From Pasteurella sp049941595 (GTDB lineage Bacteria; Pseudomonadota; Gammaproteobacteria; Enterobacterales; Pasteurellaceae), in NCBI GenBank assembly GCA_049941595.1, contig JBNFNA010000015.1:1-58553 (forward strand): DNA of 58,553 bases. Reading direction: 5' to 3'. This document shows, in pieces, positions 27,441 to 36,960 of this stretch. Position 1 is the first letter of the stretch. Every line of letters begins with the position of its first letter. The position numbers and the translations under genes are program-made. Below the pieces are notes generated by a model, which did no database searches, had not been told where the DNA came from, and saw only the letters and a list, made by a program, of their open reading frames with translations.

Positions 27441-29267
27441 ATGACTGAAACAACAATGACTTTCAACGATTTAGGCTTGCCTGAATTCTTACTTAACGCT
27501 GTATCTGATCTCGGTTTCGAAACACCATCTCCAATTCAACAAACCTGTATTCCATATCTTTTAGATGGAAATGATGTGCTTGGTATGGCACAAACCGGAA
27601 GTGGTAAAACGGCAGCGTTTTCTCTTCCTTTATTAGCACAAATTGATTTAGATAAGAAATATCCACAAATGTTGGTGATGGCGCCAACACGTGAGCTTGC
27701 GATTCAAGTGGCAGATGCTTGCGAACAATTCTGTAAATATGCGAAAAGCACAAGAATCGTGACCCTTTATGGTGGTCAGCGCTACGACATTCAATTACGT
27801 GCGTTAAAACAAGGTGCACAAGTGGTTGTGGGTACGCCAGGCCGTATTCTAGATCACATCCGTCGTGGCACATTAGATTTATCAAATTTACGTTTTATGG
27901 TATTAGATGAAGCTGACGAAATGTTACGTATGGGCTTTATTGATGATGTTGAAACAGTAATGGCTGAATTACCAGAAGAGCATCAAACTGCGCTTTTCTC
28001 TGCAACAATGCCAGAGCCAATTCGTCGCATCACAAAACGTTTTATGAAAGATCCTAAAGAGATCAAAATTAAATCAACACAAACAACGAACCCAGATATC
28101 ACACAAAGCTGTTGGTATGTGCACGGTTTTCGTAAAAATGATGCATTATTGCGTTTCTTAGAGGTAGAAAACTTTGATGCAGCAATTATTTTCACCCGTA
28201 CTAAAACAGGCACGCTTGATGTCACAGAATTGCTTGAAAAACACGGTTTCCGCGCAGCAGCATTAAACGGTGATATGACACAGCAATTACGTGAGCAAAC
28301 ATTAGATCGTTTGAGAAATGGTAGCTTGGATATCCTTGTTGCAACAGATGTTGCGGCGCGTGGCTTAGATGTTGAGCGTATTAGTTTAGTTGTGAATTAT
28401 GATATACCGTTGGATGCAGAGTCTTATGTTCACCGTATCGGTCGTACAGGTCGTGCGGGTCGTACAGGTCGTGCATTATTATTCGTTGAGCCAAGAGAGC
28501 GTCGTTTATTACGCAACATTGAGCATTTAACTAAGAAGCCTATCACCGAAGTTGAAGTGCCAAATCACGAAGTGTTACAAGCTTGTCGCCGTGAGAAATT
28601 TAAAGCGAAAATTACCGTACAACTTGAGCATCACGATTTAGAACTTTATCGTAGCCTATTGGAAGATATGTTTACCGCAGACCAAGATCAAGAAGATATT
28701 TCTGCGGCAATGTTGATGCTTTTACAAGGCAAACAAAAATTAATTCTTCCACCAGATCCTGTTATCGACCGCAAAGCTTCACGTGGTGATCGTCGTGAGC
28801 GTAGTGGCCGTGAAAACCCACGTTCAGCTGAACGTCGTGGTTATGGTAACCCGCAACCAATGGATTTATACCGTATTGAAGTGGGGCGTTTAGACGGCGT
28901 TGAAGTGCGTCATATCGTTGGTGCAATTGCAAATGAAGGTGATATCAATAGCCGCTATATTGGCCACATTAAACTTTATGATGATTACTCAACAATTGAG
29001 TTGCCGCAAGGGATGCCAAAAGAATTATTAAATGTCTTTGGTAAAACTCGTGTGATGAATAAACAAATGCAAATGTCGTTTGTTAGTGCAGTAAATGGTG
29101 GTGGAAACCGTGATCGTGATGATTTCGGTGGCGACCGTCGTGGTGGCAAACGTAAAGGTCGTGGTGACGAGCCTCGATTTGGTCGTGAAGATCGTAAATT
29201 CAAAGAAAAAGGCGGTCGTTCATTTAATGAGCGTCCTCGTAGAGAGCGTCGCGAACGCAAAAAATAG
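27441..29267 (+). CDS. deaD: DEAD-box RNA helicase DeaD/CsdA
   Basis: ATP-dependent RNA helicase used in ribosome assembly and mRNA turnover, especially in the cold. Motifs in order: the Q motif (PSPIQQ), AQTGSGKT (motif I), PTRELA, GTPGR, DEADEML (motif II), SATMP (III), ATDVAARGLD (V) and HRIGRTGRAGR (VI). The C-terminal third contains the DbpA-like RNA-binding domain (YRIEVGRLDGVEVRHIVGAI). It ends in a basic Gly/Arg-rich tail rich in GGDRRGGKRKGR-type segments. At 608 residues it has the usual length. A terminator made of paired uptake sequences follows. Confidence 0.97.
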   Translation: MTETTMTFNDLGLPEFLLNAVSDLGFETPSPIQQTCIPYLLDGNDVLGMAQTGSGKTAAFSLPLLAQIDLDKKYPQMLVMAPTRELAIQVADACEQFCKYAKSTRIVTLYGGQRYDIQLRALKQGAQVVVGTPGRILDHIRRGTLDLSNLRFMVLDEADEMLRMGFIDDVETVMAELPEEHQTALFSATMPEPIRRITKRFMKDPKEIKIKSTQTTNPDITQSCWYVHGFRKNDALLRFLEVENFDAAIIFTRTKTGTLDVTELLEKHGFRAAALNGDMTQQLREQTLDRLRNGSLDILVATDVAARGLDVERISLVVNYDIPLDAESYVHRIGRTGRAGRTGRALLFVEPRERRLLRNIEHLTKKPITEVEVPNHEVLQACRREKFKAKITVQLEHHDLELYRSLLEDMFTADQDQEDISAAMLMLLQGKQKLILPPDPVIDRKASRGDRRERSGRENPRSAERRGYGNPQPMDLYRIEVGRLDGVEVRHIVGAIANEGDINSRYIGHIKLYDDYSTIELPQGMPKELLNVFGKTRVMNKQMQMSFVSAVNGGGNRDRDDFGGDRRGGKRKGRGDEPRFGREDRKFKEKGGRSFNERPRRERRERKK

Positions 29268-29304
29268 TGTTCGTTTAGTCATATTCTAGGCCGCTAGTCT
29301 AGTT

Positions 29305-29353
29305 AAGTGCGGTCGATTTTTCAAAAATTTAGAAAAATCGACCGCACTTTTTT
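29305..29353 (+). terminator. deaD terminator made of an inverted pair of uptake sequences
   Basis: AAGTGCGGTCGATTTTTC and its reverse complement form a perfect 18-bp stem around a 9-nt loop and are followed by TTTTTT. Both arms are full Hin-type uptake sequences. Confidence 0.95.
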
Positions 29354-29423
29354 AATTTGTGTATTTTTTATTTAGTCGTTAAAATGCCCTAAATTTTTAG
29401 TTAGGTAATATTAGAGAGGTCAT

Positions 29424-30881
29424 TTGAAAGGATTATTTCTACGTATTATTGCAATCTTTGCCTTATTTTTATGGGCGATTGATATGGTGTTCCCTTGGCA
29501 ATCGATTATGCAATCGGAAGAAAACCGCTATACCGCAATCCAATCAAGAGGAAAACTCGTGGTCGGGACGATCAACAACCCGATTTCTTATTTTATTGAT
29601 CATTCAGGACAACCAGCTGGCTTAGAGTATGAGCTAAGCAAGGCGTTTGCTGATTATCTCAATGTTGAGTTGGAAATTTTACCAATGTCGAATGGGGATG
29701 CGCTATTCAAGGCGTTAGATAATAACGAAATTGATATTGCGGCAGCTAACTTATTGTATCAACCGAAAAAGCTTGAACTGTTCCAAGTTGGCCCAACGTA
29801 CTATTCGGCATCTTGGCAGTTGGTTTATCGCAAAGGCACGGAGCGTCCACGTCATTTAGGTCAGTTGAAAGGCAAGCTAGGCATTACTTCTGGCTCAGAA
29901 TTGACCGCACTTTTACAAGAAGCGAAAGAAAAATATCCAGATTTAGTTTGGTCAGTGAATGACAAACTAACCCCTGAAGAATTACTTATCCAAATGGCAA
30001 ATGGCAAAATTGATTATGTGATTGCTAACTCAATTGATGTGTCAGCCGTACAGCAAATTAAGCCAAATGTAGCAGTAGCATTTGATTTAACTGATGAGTC
30101 AACTGTGCATTGGTATTTGCCAAGCAATTCATATAGTGAATTGCAAGCCTCTTTATTGGATTTTATGAATAGTGCCATTGAAACAGGTTTGGTCGCACGT
30201 ATTGAAGAAAAATACTTTAATCATTTAACTCAGTTTGACTATGTGGATACACGCAGCTACCTCAAGGCAATTGATACCGTATTACCGAAATATGCTCCGC
30301 TCTTTGAAAAATATAAAGGTGATTTAGATTGGCGTTTATTGGCAGCAATTGCATATCAAGAATCCCATTGGAACCCAGATGCCACTTCACCAACAGGTGT
30401 GCGTGGAATGATGATGTTAACCAAAGACACTGCGGAGCGAATGAAAATTGCAGATCGAACTGATCCAGAACAAAGTATTAAAGCAGGTTCTGATTATTTA
30501 CATTGGCTTATTACACAGATGCCTGATACTATTAATCAGGAAGAGCGTATTTGGTTTGCTTTAGCTGCTTATAATATGGGGCTTGGACATTTGCTTGATG
30601 CTCGTCGCTTGACGAAGAATTTAGGCGGTGACCCTGATAATTGGTTAGATGTGAAAAATAACCTTCCGTTATTGGCAGAAAAACGTTATTACACCAATTT
30701 AAAATATGGGTATGCACGAGGTTATGAAGCGTTCCATTATGTTGAGAATATTCGCCGCTATATGAATAGCATCGTGAATTATTATCGTATTCAACAAAAT
30801 AAACCTGAAGATTCTACGGAAACCAATAACGTGGAACAATCACACAATACCGAGAATCAAGGGGCTGTCACATTACAATAA
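29424..30881 (+). CDS. mltF: Membrane-bound lytic transglycosylase F
   Basis: Cleaves peptidoglycan glycan strands to give 1,6-anhydro-muropeptides. The start is TTG (29424) with AGAGAGG 5 nt upstream. Residues 1-25 form a signal or anchor segment. Residues about 40-270 are an extracellular solute-binding (SBP-3) domain. From about 295 there is a soluble lytic transglycosylase domain with catalytic E313 in AYQESHWNP, followed by GVRGMMML and AAYNMGLGHL. The 485-residue length is that of MltF (YfhD). The 48-codon basic gene starts 16 bp after its stop, suggesting one transcript. Confidence 0.95.
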   Translation: MKGLFLRIIAIFALFLWAIDMVFPWQSIMQSEENRYTAIQSRGKLVVGTINNPISYFIDHSGQPAGLEYELSKAFADYLNVELEILPMSNGDALFKALDNNEIDIAAANLLYQPKKLELFQVGPTYYSASWQLVYRKGTERPRHLGQLKGKLGITSGSELTALLQEAKEKYPDLVWSVNDKLTPEELLIQMANGKIDYVIANSIDVSAVQQIKPNVAVAFDLTDESTVHWYLPSNSYSELQASLLDFMNSAIETGLVARIEEKYFNHLTQFDYVDTRSYLKAIDTVLPKYAPLFEKYKGDLDWRLLAAIAYQESHWNPDATSPTGVRGMMMLTKDTAERMKIADRTDPEQSIKAGSDYLHWLITQMPDTINQEERIWFALAAYNMGLGHLLDARRLTKNLGGDPDNWLDVKNNLPLLAEKRYYTNLKYGYARGYEAFHYVENIRRYMNSIVNYYRIQQNKPEDSTETNNVEQSHNTENQGAVTLQ

Positions 30882-30897
30882 AAATAAAGAGGGAAGT

Positions 30898-31044
30898 ATG
30901 GCAAGACGGAAAACTTTTTTAAAGACAACAAAAAAATTGTATCGTTTATCACAAGGGCGCGCCTTGCGCTTAAAGCGTTTGAAACAACGCAAAGCACGCT
31001 TACTCGCGAGACATTCATTACAATTTGTTGTACAAGATATTTAA
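30898..31044 (+). CDS. Small very basic protein, 48 residues, unknown function
   Basis: ATG at 30898 with AGAGGGAAG immediately upstream, TAA at 31042-31044. The product starts MARRKTFLKTTKKLYRLS and ends HSLQFVVQDI. Sixteen of 48 residues are Lys or Arg and only one is acidic. The middle (residues about 14-38) has a leucine/arginine heptad-like pattern and could form an amphipathic basic helix. The gene fills the gap between mltF and a strong terminator, in the same direction. I do not recognise the family. Basic composition and an apparent 16-bp link to mltF suggest an RNA-, ribosome- or membrane-associated peptide, but that is inference. Confidence 0.7.
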   Translation: MARRKTFLKTTKKLYRLSQGRALRLKRLKQRKARLLARHSLQFVVQDI

Positions 31045-31070
31045 GATTTGTATTGAAACTAAAGTAAATA

Positions 31071-31106
31071 AATATGGAGAAGAAATCACATTCTTCTCCA
31101 TATTTT
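31071..31106. terminator. Bidirectional terminator between the small basic gene and dsbB
   Basis: AATATGGAGAAGAA and TTCTTCTCCATATT form a perfect 14-bp stem with a 6-nt loop and T-run. It serves both the mltF operon and the convergent dsbB. Confidence 0.93.
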
Positions 31107-31114
31107 TTACCTGA

Positions 31115-31651
31115 TTAGTGGAATAATCTACGTTGTTTGGGTCTTAAACGCTTGATCTGGCTTAGTGTAATAATACCTAGCACAAGGGTATAAAACGCAA
31201 ATACCACGACAATCCATTGCACCATTGAGAAACCTAAAAAGTGCCAGCTTACTTCAGTGCAAGAGCCTGTTGGGTGGAACATTGCTGGAATCCATTTATC
31301 TAATGGCAAGGTTTGCGGAAATTCTGCAAAGGCAGAACATTGTTTCCACGGAGCCGGATAAAGTTGGAGATCTAAATGCTCCAATGCCAGTAATAAGCCT
31401 TTTATTGCTCCCCACAAGCCAATCGCTAACGCAAATAAACGCAATAACATTGATTGTGGGTAAATCATTCCAATTAAACCTGCGAAAATAATGCCTAAAA
31501 GCGCAACACGCTCATAAATACACATCACACAAGGTTGTAAACCCATTCCATATTGAAAGTAAAGTGCGGTCGCTTCCAGCAAAATTCCCGACAGACTTAA
31601 CAGGAACCATCCGCCTCGTTGAGTTGAGAGTGTTTTGAAATAAGTCAGCAT
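31115..31651 (-). CDS. dsbB: Disulfide bond formation protein DsbB
   Basis: Inner-membrane quinone reductase that reoxidises DsbA. At 178 residues with four transmembrane helices it is the normal size. The first redox pair is C41-C44 (LQPCVMCIYER) in the first periplasmic loop. The second pair is in the second loop (KQCSAF...TGSCTEVSW). GGGAGAAT precedes the ATG. The gene follows nhaB by 16 bp and is probably co-transcribed. The nhaB-dsbB pair next to fadR is conserved in E. coli. Confidence 0.96.
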   Translation of the reverse strand: MLTYFKTLSTQRGGWFLLSLSGILLEATALYFQYGMGLQPCVMCIYERVALLGIIFAGLIGMIYPQSMLLRLFALAIGLWGAIKGLLLALEHLDLQLYPAPWKQCSAFAEFPQTLPLDKWIPAMFHPTGSCTEVSWHFLGFSMVQWIVVVFAFYTLVLGIITLSQIKRLRPKQRRLFH

Positions 31652-31667
31652 TATTCTCCCTCTTTGT

Positions 31668-33209
31668 TTACACCGCTGTAATTAAGCCTAATTGAGTCAG
31701 TATAGCAGTAAGTTCAGGTAAAAAGAATTCCACAGCTAACAAACCAACTAATGATAAAACAATCGTATAAGGCAATGCCATAATCACCATTCTGCCGTAA
31801 GACAAGCGAATTAATGGTGCCAATGATGAGGTTAATAAGAATAGGAATGCAGCTTGTCCATTCGGTGTTGCCACTGATGGTAAGTTAGTCCCCGTATTGA
31901 TTGCTACTGCAAGTAATTCATATTGATTTTGTGAAATTAAGCCTGCTTGTAATGCCGCTTTGGTTTCATTGATATATACGGTTGCAACGAATACGTTATC
32001 TGAAATTGCAGAGAGTAAACCATTGAACACGTAGAATAACATTAATTGTGTACTTTCTGATGCGGCTAATACGAATTGGATGATTGGACCGAAAAGATGT
32101 TGATCGATAATCACTGCTACCACAGAGAAAAAAACCACTAACAACGCTGTGAACGGTAAAGACTCTTGGAATGCTTTACCCAGTGCGTGTTCGCTTGTGA
32201 CACCACATAATGAAGTCGCAAGGATGATTACGGTTAAACCAATAATCCCAACAGCAGCTAAGTGGAAGGCTAAACCAATGATTAACCAAACACCGACTAA
32301 TGCTTGTATTACTAATTTTAAGCGGTCTTGTTTAGTCATTTTTTGTTGGTTATTGCGGTCAAATTTGGCTAACACACCCCATACTTTACGAGGAAGTTTG
32401 GCTCCATAACCAAAAAGAGCGAATTTTTCTAATAATACACAGGTTAATAAACCGCACACTAACGTTGGTAATGTTACAGGTAGCATACGTAAGAAAAACT
32501 CGGCAAAGCCCCATTGTGCTTGTTCTGCAATAATTAAGTTTTGTGGTTCACCCACCATTGTCATTACGCCACCTAAAGCTGTCCCCACACCTGCGTGCAT
32601 CATTAAGCTACGTAAGAAAGCACGGAATTGTTCTAAGGTTTCTTTATTGCTACCAATGCGCTCATCGCTTGTGATATCTGTTGAGTCAGTAAACGAGCTA
32701 CCAGATGCGACTTTATGATAAACGCCATAGAATCCCATCCCCACACTGATAATGACGGCAACAACAGTTAATGCATCAAGGAATGCAGATAAGAATGCGG
32801 CGCTTAAACAGAAAGAGAAAGAAAGGACGATTTTAGAACGAATAGAAAGAAGTAATTTTGTGAACACAAATAACAATAATTGCTTCATAAAGTAAATACC
32901 CGCCACCATAAAGATTAAGAGCAGGATGACTTCAAAGTTAGCCATAATTTCAGCTTTGACGTGCTCTGGGTGTGTCATTCCGATCGCCACAGCTTCAAGC
33001 GCTAATAAACCACCGGGTTGTAATGGGTAGCATTTTAATGCCATTGCGAGAGTAAAAATAAATTCAGCAACTAATAACCAACCGGCTAAAAAGGGACTCA
33101 CGAAAAAGAAAATAATAGGATTGATGATTAAAAATACAACAATTGCAATTTTGTACCAATCAGGGCTATTTCCTAAAAAGTTTTTTAGGAATGCTTGAGA
33201 ATAACTCAT
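31668..33209 (-). CDS. nhaB: Na+/H+ antiporter NhaB
   Basis: Inner-membrane sodium/proton antiporter with about 12 hydrophobic segments. The ATG at 33209 (MSYSQAFLKNFLGNSPDWYK) aligns with E. coli NhaB and has AAGGTGG 7 nt upstream. An in-frame GTG at 33221 is a less likely start. Family blocks such as GVGTALGGVMTMVGEPQN (about residue 210) and NTGTNLPSVATPNGQAAFLFLLT (about 445) are present, given by key residues. Its length of 513 residues is normal. It is divergent from fadR, upstream of dsbB. Confidence 0.95.
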   Translation of the reverse strand: MSYSQAFLKNFLGNSPDWYKIAIVVFLIINPIIFFFVSPFLAGWLLVAEFIFTLAMALKCYPLQPGGLLALEAVAIGMTHPEHVKAEIMANFEVILLLIFMVAGIYFMKQLLLFVFTKLLLSIRSKIVLSFSFCLSAAFLSAFLDALTVVAVIISVGMGFYGVYHKVASGSSFTDSTDITSDERIGSNKETLEQFRAFLRSLMMHAGVGTALGGVMTMVGEPQNLIIAEQAQWGFAEFFLRMLPVTLPTLVCGLLTCVLLEKFALFGYGAKLPRKVWGVLAKFDRNNQQKMTKQDRLKLVIQALVGVWLIIGLAFHLAAVGIIGLTVIILATSLCGVTSEHALGKAFQESLPFTALLVVFFSVVAVIIDQHLFGPIIQFVLAASESTQLMLFYVFNGLLSAISDNVFVATVYINETKAALQAGLISQNQYELLAVAINTGTNLPSVATPNGQAAFLFLLTSSLAPLIRLSYGRMVIMALPYTIVLSLVGLLAVEFFLPELTAILTQLGLITAV

Positions 33210-33360
33210 TTGTACTACCACCTTAGTTAATATTAATTTTTAGAAAATTTTAAATATAATTATGGAATAATTGTAATATATACTGCTTTGAACGATAATA
33301 CCTAACGTAACTATTTTGTTAGCTATATCACATTTTAAATTTTTAAATTAGAAGAAACGT

Positions 33361-34086
33361 ATGAATAACGATCAACCAATCTTAAAAGCACAGAGTCCGG
33401 CTGGTTTAGCGGAGGAGTATATTGTCAGAAGTATCTGGAATAACCATTTTCCACCAGGTTCCGATTTACCTGCTGAACGAGAATTGGCGGAAAAAATTGG
33501 TGTAACACGCACAACGTTGCGTGAGGTATTGCAGCGTTTAGCACGCGATGGATGGTTAAATATCCAACACGGTAAGCCAACAAAAGTCAACGATATTTGG
33601 GAAACATCAGGTTTAAACATTTTAGAAGTGCTTATTCGTTTAGATAGCACCAAACTGCCAAGCTTGATTTCGAATGTGTTATCAGCGAGAACAAACATTT
33701 CTGCGATTTATATTCAGAAAGCTTTTAAATTAGAGCCGGAGAAGTCTTTAGAGGTATTTGATAGTTTAGATACATTGGAAGATAGCGCAGAAGCATACAC
33801 CGGATTTGACTATGATTTATTCCGTAAATTAGCGTTTACGTCGGATAACCCTGTTTATGGTTTAATTTTAAACAGTTTGAAAAAATTATATACCCGTGTT
33901 GGGGTGTTTTATTTCTCTAATCCAGAAGCACGTATATTAGCGAAAAACTTTTATAACGCATTAAGAGAGCTTTGCAAAACGCAATGTTTAGATGCTGTGA
34001 AAGATTGTATCCGTCAATACGGAAAAGACAGTGGCGTCATTTGGATGAAAATGCAGGCATTTTTACCAGAAAATTTTGTAGAGTAA
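33361..34086 (+). CDS. fadR: Fatty-acid regulator FadR (GntR family)
   Basis: A 241-residue transcription factor that binds DNA until long-chain acyl-CoA releases it. The N-terminal winged helix-turn-helix covers residues about 10-75 with LPAERELAEKIGVTRTTLREVL. The C-terminal part is the all-helical FadR acyl-CoA domain. The start ATG follows an AT-rich 151-bp divergent promoter region shared with nhaB. In Pasteurellaceae lacking most beta-oxidation genes, FadR is thought to act mainly as an activator of fatty acid synthesis. Confidence 0.93.
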   Translation: MNNDQPILKAQSPAGLAEEYIVRSIWNNHFPPGSDLPAERELAEKIGVTRTTLREVLQRLARDGWLNIQHGKPTKVNDIWETSGLNILEVLIRLDSTKLPSLISNVLSARTNISAIYIQKAFKLEPEKSLEVFDSLDTLEDSAEAYTGFDYDLFRKLAFTSDNPVYGLILNSLKKLYTRVGVFYFSNPEARILAKNFYNALRELCKTQCLDAVKDCIRQYGKDSGVIWMKMQAFLPENFVE

Positions 34087-34131
34087 AATTGGTAAAATTT
34101 TCACAAGAGCGACTGCACTTTTAATGATTTT

Positions 34132-34178
34132 GAAATCTGCATTTAGGTATTTGATGAATACGTAAGTGCAGATTTTTT
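34132..34178. terminator. Terminator between fadR and fbpC
   Basis: AAATCTGCATTTA pairs with TAAGTGCAGATTT (one bulge) and is followed by a T-run. It lies between convergent genes. Confidence 0.75.
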
Positions 34179-34184
34179 ATTGGT

Positions 34185-35222
34185 CTAAATTCTAAATAAA
34201 GTCGGTTGCTCACATTTGTAATTTAGACGTACTTGGGTTTTCACCGGGAAATTTTTCGGGCTTTGTACGCTAAAGAGCTCATCGCCAATTTGAACTTGAT
34301 ATTGGCAATACGGCCCCAAAAAGCGTTTTTTCACAATAATACCACTACCATTATCGTCCTGATGAATTTGGAAACTCTGTGGGCGGACAAGCCAATGAAC
34401 AGTTGAGCTAACCGGGATTGGGCTACCATCGGAAAACGTTAAGGATTGAGTAAATTGATAATCGCCAATCGGTGACGTAAAGCCGTACTCTGAAGTGGCT
34501 TTGCAAGTTAAGTAATTTACATTTCCTAAAAATTCAGCTACGAATTTATTCACTGGCATTTGATAAAGATTCGCCGCATCGCCGACTTGGACGATCTTTC
34601 CTTTATCCATAATTGCAAGTTTGTCTGCGAAGGCAAAAGCTTCTTCTTTGCTATGTGTCACAAAAATAGCAGGGATTTGCTGGCTTGTGAGGATTTCTTT
34701 AATCTCATCAATCATTTGATAACGCACTTGGCTATCAATATTTGAAAACGGCTCATCGAGTAAAAGTAAACGAGGTTCACAAGCTAGTGCTCTTGCAATT
34801 GCCACACGTTGTTGTTGTCCGCCAGAGAGCTCGTAAGGGTAGCGATCTAATAACCCTGTTAAGCGAACAAGTGCGGTCATTTTTTCGATAATTTCTTGTT
34901 TTTCGCCCGCACTTTTTTGCATTAAGCCAAAGGTAATGTTTTCTCTGACTGTTAAGTGTGGGAAAAGCGCATAGTCTTGAAATATCACACCAATTTGACG
35001 CTTTTCAACAGGTAACTTTGCAAGGTTTTGGTGACCAAATAAAATCTCACCTTGCTGAATTTCTTGTAAACCCGCAATGGCTTTTAATAATGTCGTTTTG
35101 CCGCAGCCGCTGGAGCCGAGTAGGCATAAAACTTCATTGCGATCCATCTGTAAATCTAAATTTTGTAAGACATTTTCGGCACTATAACCGCAGCTAAGTT
35201 TAGAGATTTGTAAGATATTCAT
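34185..35222 (-). CDS. fbpC: Ferric iron ABC transporter ATPase
   Basis: Energises periplasmic-binding-protein-dependent Fe3+ uptake. At 345 residues it has Walker A GSSGCGKTT (36-44), signature LSGGQQQRVAIARAL (around 135), Walker B LLLLDEPFSNID and the switch histidine in FVTHSKEEA. The C-terminal OB-like domain (TOBE) from about residue 240 is typical of the ferric/spermidine class. Last gene of fbpA-fbpB-fbpC, 2 bp after fbpB. The equivalent genes are called hitC or afuC in relatives. Confidence 0.94.
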   Translation of the reverse strand: MNILQISKLSCGYSAENVLQNLDLQMDRNEVLCLLGSSGCGKTTLLKAIAGLQEIQQGEILFGHQNLAKLPVEKRQIGVIFQDYALFPHLTVRENITFGLMQKSAGEKQEIIEKMTALVRLTGLLDRYPYELSGGQQQRVAIARALACEPRLLLLDEPFSNIDSQVRYQMIDEIKEILTSQQIPAIFVTHSKEEAFAFADKLAIMDKGKIVQVGDAANLYQMPVNKFVAEFLGNVNYLTCKATSEYGFTSPIGDYQFTQSLTFSDGSPIPVSSTVHWLVRPQSFQIHQDDNGSGIIVKKRFLGPYCQYQVQIGDELFSVQSPKNFPVKTQVRLNYKCEQPTLFRI

Positions 35223-35224
35223 AA

Positions 35225-36883
35225 TTAACGTTCTTTTTCAGAATTAAGCACTAAAGAGCGCGTTAGCCAAATCACCGGTAATAACCCAACTAACACTAAA
35301 ACGATAGCGGGTAATGCCGCTTGTTCTAACTGTTCGTCAGAGGTGAATGTAAACACGTGTGTGGCAAGGGTATCGAAATTAAATGGGCGCAATAACAACG
35401 ATGCATTGAGCTCTTTCATTGTTTCGATAAAGACCATCATTAATGCGGTGAAAATACCTTTTGATAATAGTGGCATATGCACACGACGTAACATTCCTAA
35501 TCCATTATGCCCGAGTGTTCGGCTTGCCATATCCAGCGAGGGCGAAATTTTTTGGAATGATGTTTCAATTCCGCCGATTGCCATTGCCGAAAAACGGATT
35601 GTGTAGGCAGAAATTAAAGCGAACATTGAACCTGAGAAAATTAATCCAACAGGTGATATGCCGAAGGATTTTAGTAAGTCATTTAGCAGATGATCTGCTC
35701 CCGTATAAGGGATCAAAATCCCGATGGCTAATACCGTTCCGGGGATTGCATAGCCTTGCGAAGATAGTTGCAATCCGTATTGTGCGATACGTTGTTGAGA
35801 AATAGGCTTTTGTAATGAAAGTCGATTAAAAAAGTGTAAAAACAGCGCTAGTAATACACAAACTACGGCAGCAATAGTTGAGCTAGAAAGGCTGTGGTAA
35901 GCGTATTTTAGGAAATTATCTGCTTGTGTAATGTCGAAATACGCCACCGCCCAATAGATTAATTTGATGAACGGAATGAAGAATGCTACACACACCAAGC
36001 CCCAGCAATACGTTTGTGCGAGCCATAATTTTATGCCTGAAAGTGGTTTTAATGTACGTTTTTTTTCATAGCCTCGTTGGTAGGTTTTTTGTTTGCGACG
36101 GCTATAACGTTCTAACCAAAGCAAACTGAAGATCATAAACAGCATTAAGAGTGAAATCTGGCTTGCAGAACCTAAATCACCATAACCCAACCAAGTATCA
36201 TAAACTGCCGTAGTTAGCGTTGGAATCGCAAAATAATATACGGTGCCAAAGTCACCTAAGGTTTCCATTGCCACCAGTGATGCACCAATTGCCATTGCAG
36301 GGCGAATGAGCGGAAAAGTGACTTTTTTGAATAAATAGAAGGCATTCGCCCCTAATGTTTTTGCACTGTGAATAAGGTTTTCAGATTGCTCAAGTAGGGC
36401 AACTCGAACAAGTAAGAAAATGTAAGGGTAAAGTACCAATGCAAGCACGAAGCAAGCGCCACCCAGAGATCGAATTGTCGGAAACCAATAATCTTGCGGT
36501 GTTGTCCAACCAAATAATTGGCGTAAGACAGATTGAAGTGGGCCTGCGTAATCAAGTAAATCGGTATATAAATAACCTACTAAATAAGCGGGCATTGCGA
36601 GGGGTAAACAAAGCACCCACTGTAAGGTTTTTTGCCCCTTAAATTGGTAAGTTGAAATAATCCAAGCAGCAGGAATAGCAAAAACTAAGCTTAAAAAGAC
36701 AGTACCTAACACAAGAAGAAGTGAGTTTAAGCTGTAATCAGTCAGAACAGTTTTCCAAAGGTGTTGGATATTATCCCAATCGGCCTGCCAAGACTGATAA
36801 AAAATAGAGAGTAGAGGAAGAAGGAAATACAGCACGATGAAAAGTGCGGTCACATTCCAAAGCGTTTTCTTAAAGCTAAACAT
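35225..36883 (-). CDS. fbpB: Ferric iron ABC transporter permease (two fused permease domains)
   Basis: Inner-membrane channel of the Fe3+ importer. It has 552 residues and about 12 transmembrane helices arranged as two BPD-transport domains. Each has an EAA-type loop, for example NLIHSAKTLGANAFYLFKKVTFPLIRPA in the first half (around residue 185) and LDMASRTLGHNGLGMLRRVHMPLLSKG in the second (around 445), cited by key residues. The fusion of two permease units is usual in the FbpB family. It lies 77 bp after fbpA with a hairpin in the gap, and 2 bp before fbpC. Confidence 0.94.
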   Translation of the reverse strand: MFSFKKTLWNVTALFIVLYFLLPLLSIFYQSWQADWDNIQHLWKTVLTDYSLNSLLLVLGTVFLSLVFAIPAAWIISTYQFKGQKTLQWVLCLPLAMPAYLVGYLYTDLLDYAGPLQSVLRQLFGWTTPQDYWFPTIRSLGGACFVLALVLYPYIFLLVRVALLEQSENLIHSAKTLGANAFYLFKKVTFPLIRPAMAIGASLVAMETLGDFGTVYYFAIPTLTTAVYDTWLGYGDLGSASQISLLMLFMIFSLLWLERYSRRKQKTYQRGYEKKRTLKPLSGIKLWLAQTYCWGLVCVAFFIPFIKLIYWAVAYFDITQADNFLKYAYHSLSSSTIAAVVCVLLALFLHFFNRLSLQKPISQQRIAQYGLQLSSQGYAIPGTVLAIGILIPYTGADHLLNDLLKSFGISPVGLIFSGSMFALISAYTIRFSAMAIGGIETSFQKISPSLDMASRTLGHNGLGMLRRVHMPLLSKGIFTALMMVFIETMKELNASLLLRPFNFDTLATHVFTFTSDEQLEQAALPAIVLVLVGLLPVIWLTRSLVLNSEKER

Positions 36884-36910
36884 CTTACAATCGCAGGTTC
36901 CTATAATATC

Positions 36911-36938
36911 TTAAGGGCGACTTTAGAGCCGCCCTTAA
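36911..36938 (-). promoter_or_regulatory. Intercistronic hairpin between fbpA and fbpB
   Basis: TTAAGGGCG and CGCCCTTAA form a perfect 9-bp stem around 10 nt. It lies between fbpA and fbpB without a T-run. Such a hairpin could protect the fbpA part of the mRNA from 3' exonucleases, giving more binding protein than permease. Confidence 0.6.
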
Positions 36939-36960
36939 ATTTAATAATTAAAACAGTAAA

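Noticed and set aside
29305..29353. Inverted uptake-sequence pairs as possible mobile-element ends
   Set aside because: They follow stop codons, have T-runs and match the known use of paired uptake sequences as terminators; no target-site duplications.
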